From NCBI GenBank assembly GCA_012798455.1, contig JAAZNC010000008.1, positions 26,345 to 90,344 of the forward strand: a DNA stretch of 64,000 nucleotides, given 5' to 3'. Of the stretch, positions 55,198 through 63,882 are shown piece after piece. Origin of the DNA: Chloroflexota bacterium. GTDB taxonomy: Bacteria; Chloroflexota; Anaerolineae; Anaerolineales; Anaerolineaceae. The position numbers and the translations under genes were made by a program. Position 1 is the first letter of the stretch; each line of letters starts with the position of its first letter. The notes under the pieces are model-generated. The model made no database searches. It was not told where the DNA came from and saw nothing but the letters and a program-made list of their open reading frames with translations.

Positions 55198-57531
55198 ATG
55201 CGCTGGATAACCCCCGAACCCGTTATTGTCCCTGATAGCCTGCGTGCTTATTATGAGCATTCCCCTTATCTAGCAGAAGCACTGGTGAGGAAAGGAATCA
55301 CTGATGCCGATCGAGCCATTCCCTTTCTGGATTATACCTGTTATCCTCCCACCAATCCATGCGAGTTGCCGGGGATAGAAGCAGCAACCCAGCGCCTCTT
55401 ACAAGCACTGTCAAAAAAAGAAAGGATCGGCATTTGGGGCGATTTTGATGTGGATGGACAGACCTCCACTGCACTGCTGGTCAGTTTCTTTCGAACCATT
55501 CAACTCCCTGTGCAATACCATATCCCTATTCGGGAGGAAGAGTCCCATGGCATTCTCAAACAGCCCTTGGAACATTTTCTCAAGCAGGGAGTGGATGTGT
55601 TGGTTACCTGCGATACGGGCATCTCTGCTCATGAAGCGCTGGATTTTGCTACCCAACAGGGTGTAGATGTGATCATCACCGACCATCATACTCCACCCAA
55701 ACAATTGCCCTCCGTACTGGTTTCCATCAATCCTCATTTTGTTGATACTGAGCATGCTTTTCACAACTTGAGTGGTGTGGGGACTGCTTTTATTTTGACC
55801 CGTGCCATCGCTGCTGAATTGGATATGCTGGATGAATGGCAGGAATCAGTTTTGGATCTGGTTGCACTGGGCACCATCGCGGATGTTGCTCCTCTGCTTC
55901 ACGAAAACCGCTACATGGTGCAATATGGGCTTGATCTTCTACGTCGCCGCCCACGCCTAGCTATCCAAGAAATGTTGCGCACTGCCGATGTACCACTGGA
56001 TTCTGTGGATGAGCAAACCGTCAGTTTCATTCTCGCCCCGCGCATGAATGCCCGCGGGCGTCTGGGAGATGCTAATCCTATGGTGGAATTTTTACTAACG
56101 GATGACCTAACACTTGCCCGGCGTACTGCTGCCGAATTGGAAGGACTGAACAACCAGCGCAAGATGCTGGTCAACCAGGTATATCAGGCAGCCATTTCCC
56201 AAATTGAAAAAGATCCCGTTTTTGAAGAGAAAAGCATTATCATCCTGACTAATCCAACCTGGCCGGCAGGCATCTTAGGCATCGTTGCCAATCATTTGTG
56301 CGATACCTATGACAAACCAGCTATTTTATTGACTAAAGATCGCCACGGTATGTTAAAAGGTTCCGCCCGCTCTATCTCAGGCATCGATATCACGCAGCAA
56401 TTACAGGTACACAGCCACTTGCTGGTATCCTTCGGAGGACATGCCATGGCAGCCGGTATGGCGCTGCACCAGCAACAATTCGACTCGTTTGTGCAGCAAC
56501 TAAACAGATCCATAGCATCCATCGTCGGGGTTGGTGAAATAGAAGCAACTTTGCCTATTGATGCTTATCTGCCGCTGGCTGGCGTGGATGAATCTTTTAT
56601 GCAATCCATAGAAAAATTAGCACCTTATGGAGCTGGCAATCCTGCTCCCACCTTCCTGGCGGAACATCTGCACATCGCTGGTTCCTGCTATCTCGATCGT
56701 GATAAAGTGCACCGTTCTATTCAAGTTGCATCTGCCGAGGGGCAACGCTATGAAGTGAAATGGTGGCACGCCTTTGATACTCCCCTGCCCTCTGGTGAGA
56801 TCGATCTAGCATATACGGTCAGGCGCAGCACTTTCCGAAGTGAAAGCAGTCTGGAATTGGGCTGGGTGGATGCACGCAAACGCCAACCTGAATCTATCAC
56901 CATCGCAAAGAATAAACCAGATACTGTCATCCTAGATTGCCGTTATGTAACCAACAGTCTATCTGACCTGCTGCAATTCTGCCGCACCGAAAAGGCCCTC
57001 TGTTGGGGTGAACACATCACAATTGACCAGATCCAGGTGCACAATCGACTTCAGTTGCAAGAGTGCCCCGTGCTGGTATTCTTGCATATGCCCCCACATG
57101 CTATAATCTTGCGATCCATTCTGGCGACAGTCCAACCCCACACTATGGCATTATTCAACCTGCCACAAGATGCCATGGACCCACGTATTTTTCTGCAAAC
57201 ATTGATGGGTATGCTCAAATATGCGCTACGTGAAAAACAGGGCATCATCTCACTGGAACAATATGCTGCAATGCTAGGGGTACCGTCTTCCATGATCGAA
57301 ATTGGTTTGAACCTGCTTCAGGTTGAAGGGCATATCCAGGTGGAAGCCAGGAGTAAAGAGAAACGCACTATTACCACCAGCAGCTCTCCTGCTGATATGA
57401 GTGCCCGGGCACACTGGCAAGCACAGCTGTTGCAATCTTTCAGTGAGATGGTTGCCTTCCAGCGTTTTTTATTGCGCCTGCCACCCGATAAGATCCTGCA
57501 AGATTATGGTACAACGCAAACGAATAATTAA
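55198..57531 (+). CDS. recJ: single-stranded-DNA 5'-3' exonuclease RecJ
   Basis: DHH/DHHA1 exonuclease that resects 5' ends in recombinational repair. The 777-residue protein has IGIWGDFDVDGQTSTALL (DHH motif I), VLVTCDTGIS, VIITDHHTPP, the GGHAMAAGMAL DHHA1 loop, and an OB-like region. The C-terminal about 200 residues extend beyond a minimal RecJ. It is the last of four genes packed head to tail with the AddB-like, helicase and nuclease genes, which argues for one DNA end-processing pathway. Confidence 0.92.
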   Translation: MRWITPEPVIVPDSLRAYYEHSPYLAEALVRKGITDADRAIPFLDYTCYPPTNPCELPGIEAATQRLLQALSKKERIGIWGDFDVDGQTSTALLVSFFRTIQLPVQYHIPIREEESHGILKQPLEHFLKQGVDVLVTCDTGISAHEALDFATQQGVDVIITDHHTPPKQLPSVLVSINPHFVDTEHAFHNLSGVGTAFILTRAIAAELDMLDEWQESVLDLVALGTIADVAPLLHENRYMVQYGLDLLRRRPRLAIQEMLRTADVPLDSVDEQTVSFILAPRMNARGRLGDANPMVEFLLTDDLTLARRTAAELEGLNNQRKMLVNQVYQAAISQIEKDPVFEEKSIIILTNPTWPAGILGIVANHLCDTYDKPAILLTKDRHGMLKGSARSISGIDITQQLQVHSHLLVSFGGHAMAAGMALHQQQFDSFVQQLNRSIASIVGVGEIEATLPIDAYLPLAGVDESFMQSIEKLAPYGAGNPAPTFLAEHLHIAGSCYLDRDKVHRSIQVASAEGQRYEVKWWHAFDTPLPSGEIDLAYTVRRSTFRSESSLELGWVDARKRQPESITIAKNKPDTVILDCRYVTNSLSDLLQFCRTEKALCWGEHITIDQIQVHNRLQLQECPVLVFLHMPPHAIILRSILATVQPHTMALFNLPQDAMDPRIFLQTLMGMLKYALREKQGIISLEQYAAMLGVPSSMIEIGLNLLQVEGHIQVEARSKEKRTITTSSSPADMSARAHWQAQLLQSFSEMVAFQRFLLRLPPDKILQDYGTTQTNN

Positions 57532-57552
57532 TACTAAACTTGTCCAAATTAT

Positions 57553-57561
57553 TGGTATAAT
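57553..57561 (+). promoter_or_regulatory. extended -10 promoter of the L,D-transpeptidase, possibly leaderless
   Basis: TGG plus TATAAT (57556-57561) gives an extended -10. Only 8 bases separate it from the ATG at 57570, so the expected start of transcription is at or next to the start codon; no Shine-Dalgarno exists. The 11-mer ATTGGTATAAT is identical in the ftsH promoter. Confidence 0.6.
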
Positions 57562-57569
57562 GCGCGCAA

Positions 57570-58598
57570 ATGACTGACATTAGCAGAAGAGATTTTTTAA
57601 AAAACTTAGGAGCCGGGGCGGTGGGTCTGGCTTTGTGGGGCAGATCTAGCACACCAAATTTAATACTTGCCCCCGAACTCGGACGAGTGACCAGAGAATC
57701 TCTCAGTGTATACGCCGAACCGAATGACACCAGCGTTATCCTATTTCAGCACTACCGGGATGATATCTTGCACATTTATAAAGAGATCACATCCCCGGAT
57801 GGTCCGGGGTACAACCCCGTCTGGTATCGGGTATGGGGCGGCTATGTACATAGTAGTTTTGTACAGAAAGTGAAATATCAACTCAACACCCTGATTGATA
57901 AATTCCCTTCACAGGGGCAGCTCATGGAGGTGACTGTTCCCTACTCCCAATCTTATCGCCACCGCGTGAATGAAGCGTGGGAGAAATTCTACCGTCTATA
58001 TTACAGTTCTGTTCATTGGGTCTTCAGCGCTAAAGAAGGACCAGATGGTTTGCCATGGTACGAGATCAGAGATGGACTAGTAGATCTCTCTTACTATGTG
58101 CCAGTTGAGCACCTACGCCCGGTCAGCGCTGACGAACTCACCCCCATCCATGCGGATGTGACACCCAGTTTGAAGCGGATCGAGATCTCGGTCGATTTTC
58201 AGAAACTGATGGCATTTGAAGGGGACCAACTTGTCAGGGAGATTAAAGTTTCCACTGGGCTACCCTATCTTAGCAGTGCTCCCAATACTATTCCCACCGA
58301 TACCCCACGTGGCAATTTCAAGATCCATGCCAAGCGTCCGAGTGTACACATGGGGGATGGCACTCTGCGTTCGGATGCCGAAGCTTACGAATTGCCCGGT
58401 GTTCCCTGGGTATCCTATTTTGAATCCTCCACTGGGGTCGCCATTCACGGCACTTTTTGGCATAATAACTTTGGCATGACCATGAGCCATGGCTGCATTA
58501 ATACACTCTCCGAAGAAGCCAAGTGGATCTACCGTTGGACCACCATCCCGGATGATGGCAACAGTGAGAAGTACCGCACCCCTGTGCTGGTTTACTAG
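57570..58598 (+). CDS. TAT-exported L,D-transpeptidase (YkuD)
   Basis: Forms 3-3 cross-links in peptidoglycan or anchors proteins. The 342-residue protein has a twin-arginine signal SRRDFLK (5-11) with AGAVGLALWG hydrophobic core. The YkuD catalytic block is VAIHGTFWHNNFGMTMSHGCIN, with His and the nucleophile Cys in SHGCIN. N-terminal to it are SH3-like strands that could bind wall polymers. Its transcript seems to be separate from recJ. Confidence 0.9.
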   Translation: MTDISRRDFLKNLGAGAVGLALWGRSSTPNLILAPELGRVTRESLSVYAEPNDTSVILFQHYRDDILHIYKEITSPDGPGYNPVWYRVWGGYVHSSFVQKVKYQLNTLIDKFPSQGQLMEVTVPYSQSYRHRVNEAWEKFYRLYYSSVHWVFSAKEGPDGLPWYEIRDGLVDLSYYVPVEHLRPVSADELTPIHADVTPSLKRIEISVDFQKLMAFEGDQLVREIKVSTGLPYLSSAPNTIPTDTPRGNFKIHAKRPSVHMGDGTLRSDAEAYELPGVPWVSYFESSTGVAIHGTFWHNNFGMTMSHGCINTLSEEAKWIYRWTTIPDDGNSEKYRTPVLVY

Positions 58599-58640
58599 AT
58601 TTTCCTTCAATATAAGTAATTGAAATCCTATATAGAAATC

Positions 58641-59834
58641 TCAGTCTAACAGAAAGCGTTGGAAGACCTGGTTCCCTACTAATTTTCCCCTGCGGGTCAG
58701 TCGGATGGCGCGCGGTACTTCTTCTATCACTTCCAGCAATCCCAGATGAACCAGTTCCGCGATCTGTTCTTCATATACATCGAATAAAGATTTCTCAAAC
58801 TTTTCATAAAAAAGATCAGCACGCAATCCTTCTTCGACCAACCGCAGTCCCAGCATGGCGCTTTCCCCCATTTCATCTGCTGGTGTCAATGCATGACCTT
58901 CCTCCATCCAAGGAAAAGGAAAAACGAGTTTATCATGGTTATCGACCGCTGCGATAGCATTTAAGTATTCTGTTATAGATAGAGGATTCGCCCAGCGCCA
59001 CCCATGCAGATGGCTGTGGGCTGCCACCCCTAACCCAAGGTAGGAAGAATTACGCCAGTACAGTAGATTATGTTGGCAGCGATGATCATATCCATCCTCC
59101 TGCTTTGCCCAATTGGAGATCTCGTATTGCTGGAACCCTTGTGTTCCCAGAAAATCCATCACCCATTCGTACATATCCGCTGCCAGGTCATCATCCATGG
59201 CAGGCAGGGTTCCTCGCTGAATGGCTGTTGCCAGAGGGGTATCTTCCTCTATTGTCAGCGCATATAATGAAAGATGGGTGGGCTGCAGTTCTAGTGCTTT
59301 CTTCACCGAATCTTGCCAGTCTGCCAGTGTTTGCCGTGGCAGTCCGAACATCAAATCCAGACTGATATTGCCTATTCCGATATTGTGTAGTACTTGAACA
59401 GCATTCACTACGTCCTGGAAACAATGCCGTCTGCCAAGCATCTTCAATTCCTGCTCTTGTGCACTTTGCATACCCAGACTTATCCTGTTGATGTCAGCTT
59501 GCTGCCAATCTCGTGCAGTTTGTTCCACGACATCTGCCGGATTAGCCTCCATCGAGATTTCTACCTCAGGAGAAATATTAAAATGATCCCTGCATGTCTT
59601 CAATATTTCGATCAGAGATTGAGACGGAAAATAGGATGGAGTTCCACCTCCCAGATAGATCGAATTTACCAATAATGACTCTGGTAGATATGCCCCACTG
59701 AGATTGAGTTCTTTCAGCAAGGTGTCACGGTAATTTGCAAAGTACTTTTCCATACCTGCACTTGTGTTAAAATCACAATAGGTACAGCGACTTTTACAGA
59801 ACGGAAAATGAATATAAATTCCTGCCTTTTTCAT
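58641..59834 (-). CDS. hemW: HemW, heme chaperone-like radical SAM protein
   Basis: Radical SAM protein of the HemN/HemW family, 397 residues from the ATG at 59834. The cluster motif is CKSRCTYC followed by Asp-Phe; it lacks the extra Cys (CxC) of true coproporphyrinogen dehydrogenase HemN, which indicates HemW, a heme-trafficking protein. Other blocks are YLGGGTPSY, ISMEANPADV, ISLGMQSAQ and the C-terminal HemN_C domain ending GNQVFQRFL. It is divergent from the LysM gene. Confidence 0.9.
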   Translation of the reverse strand: MKKAGIYIHFPFCKSRCTYCDFNTSAGMEKYFANYRDTLLKELNLSGAYLPESLLVNSIYLGGGTPSYFPSQSLIEILKTCRDHFNISPEVEISMEANPADVVEQTARDWQQADINRISLGMQSAQEQELKMLGRRHCFQDVVNAVQVLHNIGIGNISLDLMFGLPRQTLADWQDSVKKALELQPTHLSLYALTIEEDTPLATAIQRGTLPAMDDDLAADMYEWVMDFLGTQGFQQYEISNWAKQEDGYDHRCQHNLLYWRNSSYLGLGVAAHSHLHGWRWANPLSITEYLNAIAAVDNHDKLVFPFPWMEEGHALTPADEMGESAMLGLRLVEEGLRADLFYEKFEKSLFDVYEEQIAELVHLGLLEVIEEVPRAIRLTRRGKLVGNQVFQRFLLD

Positions 59835-59858
59835 CAGCAAAATCTATCATATCATTGA

Positions 59859-59867
59859 TGTTATAAT
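59859..59867 (+). promoter_or_regulatory. extended -10 promoter of the LysM protein gene
   Basis: TGT plus TATAAT (59862-59867), 35 bases before the ATG at 59903, which has GAGTGAAG upstream. No strong -35. Confidence 0.55.
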
Positions 59868-59902
59868 ATTGCGGCTTTGACAACCAAAAAGAGTGAAGCA
59901 AA

Positions 59903-61045
59903 ATGAACCCCAAAAATAAACAAATCAACGATAAAGTATGTCCTACCTGCGGTACCCATCTGAACCCCAATGCAACGCGTTGCCTTGTCTGCGGGAGAAC
60001 GTTTACAGATGTGCCAGTCAGCACCAATCCAACCAATAAGATCAAAACCCGTGGGCTGCCACAATTCACCCTCAGTTTGCCAGTCGCCCTGGGTGCAATC
60101 CTGATCCTGATCGCTATCGGTGCAGGGGTGATCTATTTTATCCTGCGTGAAGCCGGGCAGATCACTGCTGCACAACCCACTGCCACCCCCACCGCCACTG
60201 CGACGCTGGAGCAGAGTCCCACCCCCACTCTTTCCCCGACTCCAGAACCGACCTTAACTCCTGAACCACCCATCTCCTACGCAGTGCAAGCAGATGACAC
60301 ATGCAGTTCCATTGCCTTCCAGTTTAATGTTTCTGTAAAAAGCATCGCTGATCTGAACAACTTGGCTTCCGACTGCGGTGTGCTGACCATCAACCAAGAA
60401 CTGCTCATCCCACGTCCCACCCCAACTGCCTCCCCGCAGCCTACTGGCACCCTCAGTATTGCCCAAGCAACTGAAGCTGCCTGCCAGAAAATTACGTACA
60501 CTGTGGGGGAAAATGATACTCTCAGTGGCATTGCCGCCAACTATAATATTTCGGTAGAGACCCTACGCACTTACAATGGCAAAACTTCCGATAATGTCTA
60601 TTTGAACGAAGTCTTGACCATTCCACTGTGCGAACGCTTGCCAACTGCCGGACCGACACCCACTGCCACATTACCGGCACCCTTTAGCGCAACCAACCTG
60701 CTATTACCTTCCGATGGTTCAGTCTTCAACGGTACTAACGATACCGTCACCTTGCAGTGGGCAGCTATCGGGGGTATGTTGGAAAGTGATTCCTATGCAG
60801 TCACCATCGAAGATCTGACTGCCGGTGAAGGAAAGAAACTGGTAGATTATACCAAAGACACCAAGTATATTATTCCAGTCAGCTTCCGTCCCGCTGAAAC
60901 CAATCCACATGTCATCCGCTGGTACATTCAACCTGTGCGTCAATCTGGCACCACCAATAATGGAGATGCCATTTGGGTCACTGCCGGTTATCCCAGCACT
61001 GCACGTGTTTTTATCTGGTCTGGCATTGGTACTACACAACAATAA
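59903..61045 (+). CDS. single-span wall protein: zinc ribbon, membrane span, Pro/Thr-rich linker, two LysM
   Basis: A 380-residue protein in ordered modules. Residues about 13-32 form a cytoplasmic zinc ribbon (CPTCG and CLVCG). One membrane span lies near 55-83. A low-complexity linker of Pro/Thr/Ala repeats (about 92-125) leads to a first LysM (SYAVQADDTCSSIAFQFN), then a second (TYTVGENDTLSGIAANYN), a second PT linker and a final beta domain (TVTLQWAAIGG, VIRWYIQPVR) resembling Ig/Fn3-like extracellular folds. LysM binds peptidoglycan or chitin-like glycans. I cannot name a pathway. Confidence 0.85.
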   Translation: MNPKNKQINDKVCPTCGTHLNPNATRCLVCGRTFTDVPVSTNPTNKIKTRGLPQFTLSLPVALGAILILIAIGAGVIYFILREAGQITAAQPTATPTATATLEQSPTPTLSPTPEPTLTPEPPISYAVQADDTCSSIAFQFNVSVKSIADLNNLASDCGVLTINQELLIPRPTPTASPQPTGTLSIAQATEAACQKITYTVGENDTLSGIAANYNISVETLRTYNGKTSDNVYLNEVLTIPLCERLPTAGPTPTATLPAPFSATNLLLPSDGSVFNGTNDTVTLQWAAIGGMLESDSYAVTIEDLTAGEGKKLVDYTKDTKYIIPVSFRPAETNPHVIRWYIQPVRQSGTTNNGDAIWVTAGYPSTARVFIWSGIGTTQQ

Positions 61046-61081
61046 AAAAGATTGGTAATTTTGGTTCTCAAAACTTTAGAT

Positions 61082-61126
61082 AACAAAACTGACACCTTAA
61101 AATTCAGGTGCCAGTTTTGTTGTTTT
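61082..61126 (+). terminator. terminator of the LysM protein gene
   Basis: A long stem with a single A-C mismatch (AACAAAACTG-A-CACCT against AGGTG-C-CAGTTTTGTT) around an 8-base loop, ending in GTTTTA. It lies 36 bases after the stop and 75 bases before the stop of the facing ABC gene. Confidence 0.7.
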
Positions 61127-61200
61127 AGTAATTTATTTTGCCTCTTCATATGAGGCAATTTACCCATTACACTACTTTGATATTTTATTTGCAGTGGTTC

Positions 61201-62319
61201 TTACCTAACCGCAACCGGGTTCTCAGGATTCTGCGAAGGATCGAAGATATGGATATTTTCCATATTGAAAGCAACTTTGATTTCATCTCCAGCCATCACG
61301 CGAGTACGAGGGTCAACCCGTGCAACGTATACAGGATCTTCTTCACGATGTTTCAAGTGCAGAAAGATCTCATTTCCCATCAATTCGGTCACATCCACTT
61401 TGCTCTTGACAAGTGCCGGTTTGATACCTGCTGGTAAGAATTCGGGGTTATGAATATCTTCGGGACGGATCCCAAAGATGACTTTTTTGCTGGAAAGATG
61501 ATCGAAGATCTTGACACGATCTTTGGGGATCTCGACTTCGAAACCCTCTGTTTTGAGAAATAATTTTCCATCCCGTTTATCCATGACACCGTTGAAGAAG
61601 TTCATTGCCGGCGAACCGATGAATCCAGCGACGAACAAATTGGCTGGTTTGTCATAAAGGGTTTGCGGTGTGTCAATCTGCTGCAAGACACCATGATTGA
61701 GCACTGCAATACGAGTGCCCATCGTCATAGCTTCCATTTGATCATGGGTCACATAGATGAAGGTCGTTTGCAGACGTTGATGGAGTTTGGTGATCTCGGT
61801 TCTCATTTGTACACGCAATTTCGCATCCAGGTTTGAGAGTGGTTCGTCAAAGAGGAAAACTTTCGGCTCGCGTACGATAGCGCGACCGACGGCAACGCGC
61901 TGTCTCTGACCACCCGATAATTCCTTGGGCTTGCGATGCAGCAACATTTCGATGTTCAATACTTTGGCTGCTTCTTCCACTTTCTTCTTGATCTCATCTT
62001 TGGGTGTTTTACGCAGTTTCAGACCGAACGCCATATTGTCAAATACGGTCATATGCGGATAAAGGGCGTATGACTGGAACACCATTGCAATATCACGATC
62101 TTTTGGTGCCACATCGTTGACCACCTTATCATCAATTTTAATCTCCCCTGATGTAATTTCTTCCAATCCCGCCAGACAACGCAAGGCGGTGGTTTTCCCG
62201 CATCCCGAGGGACCGACCAAAACCAGGAATTCCTTATCCTCTAAGTTAAAACTTAGATCGTTTACTGCGACAACGTCACCGAATTTTTTGACCACATGAT
62301 CAAAGATAACGTTTGCCAT
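61201..62319 (-). CDS. UgpC/MalK-type ABC transporter ATP-binding protein
   Basis: ATPase subunit for a carbohydrate ABC importer; such subunits often serve several permeases. 372 residues: Walker [11 protein letters not shown]-loop [13 protein letters not shown], signature [14 protein letters not shown], Walker [15 protein letters not shown]-loop THDQMEA, followed by a TOBE-type regulatory domain ([23 protein letters not shown]). GGAGG is 6 bases from the ATG. No permease or binding protein is adjacent, which fits a shared MsmK-like ATPase. Confidence 0.92.
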   Translation of the reverse strand: MANVIFDHVVKKFGDVVAVNDLSFNLEDKEFLVLVGPSGCGKTTALRCLAGLEEITSGEIKIDDKVVNDVAPKDRDIAMVFQSYALYPHMTVFDNMAFGLKLRKTPKDEIKKKVEEAAKVLNIEMLLHRKPKELSGGQRQRVAVGRAIVREPKVFLFDEPLSNLDAKLRVQMRTEITKLHQRLQTTFIYVTHDQMEAMTMGTRIAVLNHGVLQQIDTPQTLYDKPANLFVAGFIGSPAMNFFNGVMDKRDGKLFLKTEGFEVEIPKDRVKIFDHLSSKKVIFGIRPEDIHNPEFLPAGIKPALVKSKVDVTELMGNEIFLHLKHREEDPVYVARVDPRTRVMAGDEIKVAFNMENIHIFDPSQNPENPVAVR

Positions 62320-62370
62320 TGTTTCCTCCTTTCGGAACGAATATAGTGATTAAATTATAGACTCATTTTT

Positions 62371-62404
62371 TAAAAAATGAACCGGAGTTTTCACTCCGAT
62401 TCAT
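62371..62404 (-). terminator. terminator after the class V aminotransferase
   Basis: On the minus strand a 12-bp stem (ATGAATCGGAGT / ACTCCGGTTCAT, one G-U pair, loop GAAA) is followed by TTTTTT. It lies 36 bases beyond the aminotransferase stop and about 50 bases before the ABC gene start. Confidence 0.85.
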
Positions 62405-62439
62405 ATGTTTTTTTTCCTGATAAATACATTCGTATCCCG

Positions 62440-63576
62440 TCAATTCGGAAAGGTTTTTAGTGCATCGCAGACAATTTGAATATCATCGCTGGTCATGATA
62501 GGAGACATATGCCCGATGCGGAAGATCTTCGATTTCAGTTCTCCCAATCCGCCTGAGATCTGAATGGCATATTCTTCCAGCAGATATTCTACAATCTGGG
62601 CACTGTTGATGCCGTGTGGCATCACTCCTGCGGTCAGGACCGGATTCATCTTTGCATCATCGGTAAAAGGTGGCATTCCCGCAGCACGCATACCATCTCT
62701 TAACTGCATTGCCAAGTTTCGGTAGCGTTCCATACGCACATTGATACCTTCTTCCATGAGTTGAGCCAGGGATACCATTAATGCATTGACACTGTTGGTT
62801 GCCATGGTGATCGGGGATGGGTGCCAATCTCCCCATTCGGTTGCATATTGCCGCCATACACGCAAATCAGCATACCAGCCGTGCTCGCCCTTTTCTTTTC
62901 GGTTAATACTCTTCCAGGCACGTTCATTGACAGCGATAGGCGCCAATCCGGGAGGAGCACCCAGGCATTTTTGTGTGGCGGAAGCGCACACATCAATGCA
63001 CCAGTCATCCATATCAAATGGAACACCGCCCAAGGATGACACTGCATCCACCAGGAATAATGCTCCTTGCTCACGAACTATCGGACCGATCTCCTGGACG
63101 GGATTCAGAACAGTAGTTGATGTCTCACCATGCACAACAGCCACGGCTTTGATGGTAGAATCCTTTTTCAATGCATCCTGAATGGCCTGTGGGTCAAGTT
63201 CTTTGCCCCATTCCCCCTTGACCTGAACCACATCCAATCCATTGTGTTCCGCGATAGAAATCAATCTATCACCAAAGAATCCATTGTTTCCAATCAGAAT
63301 GCGTTCACCATTTTGCAAACAGCTTCCAAAACCCGAATCGATAGCACAAGTACCCGAACCGACCATCAAGAATATGTCCCCTGTAGTGTTGAAAATAGTC
63401 GCCAGCATTTCCATTACTCGCCGGTTTTTTTCCACCCAGGCATCTCCATAGTGCGGCTCCACCGGTGAACCCATGGCTCTCAACACATCCGGATGCACCT
63501 CCACCGGTCCCGGGATCATCATACGAAACTTCTTGTTTCTCTCCAACTTGTCACTCCCTTCGCTCGTATTCATCAT
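62440..63576 (-). CDS. class V aminotransferase, serine/alanine-glyoxylate type
   Basis: PLP enzyme of the AGXT/serine-pyruvate aminotransferase group, 378 residues. It opens with MMIPGPVEVHPDVLRAMG; the PLP lysine is in SATQKCLGAPPG, preceded by DAVSSLGG, and HGETSTTVLNP is the cofactor loop. Close relatives interconvert serine, alanine, pyruvate and glyoxylate; some act on phosphonoacetaldehyde precursors or in serine-cycle metabolism, so the exact substrates are open. The start is ATG 63576 or 63573, with AAGG upstream. Confidence 0.88.
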   Translation of the reverse strand: MMNTSEGSDKLERNKKFRMMIPGPVEVHPDVLRAMGSPVEPHYGDAWVEKNRRVMEMLATIFNTTGDIFLMVGSGTCAIDSGFGSCLQNGERILIGNNGFFGDRLISIAEHNGLDVVQVKGEWGKELDPQAIQDALKKDSTIKAVAVVHGETSTTVLNPVQEIGPIVREQGALFLVDAVSSLGGVPFDMDDWCIDVCASATQKCLGAPPGLAPIAVNERAWKSINRKEKGEHGWYADLRVWRQYATEWGDWHPSPITMATNSVNALMVSLAQLMEEGINVRMERYRNLAMQLRDGMRAAGMPPFTDDAKMNPVLTAGVMPHGINSAQIVEYLLEEYAIQISGGLGELKSKIFRIGHMSPIMTSDDIQIVCDALKTFPN

Positions 63577-63882
63577 AACACCTTGTCAATAAATTCACTT
63601 CTGCTACAAATCATTGAAATAAATGGAAAAGATCGCTGCTTGCTCTCCTTTGATCATTATCCCTATGTATTAATATTAGAAAGGCAGGTGAATGAATTGA
63701 TCCACTTGCTTCTTATTATGTTGGTATTCTCATAACGCAAAACAACATATTATTGTACTACAGTGAACTTTTCTCTGTTCTTCTTGCGAATTGCCTCAAA
63801 TAAAAAGTAACTATGGGAAGAAACGATGACTCAATAAGAATGTTACCATCCGGCAGAGAAAAGATGCCGGGAGGAGCCAATG
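63577..63882. other. AT-rich gap without a supported gene
   Basis: About 300 bases between the aminotransferase start and the transposase start. I find no open frame with coding signs, no RNA gene and no strong hairpin. If the element to the right is an insertion sequence, its left terminal repeat must lie in this gap, but the partner end is outside the window, so it cannot be set. Confidence 0.5.

Noticed and set aside
63493-63735. 80-codon rightward open frame opposite the aminotransferase start
   Set aside because: Its first third is antisense to a clear gene and the rest is AT-rich with no ribosome site or recognisable family.
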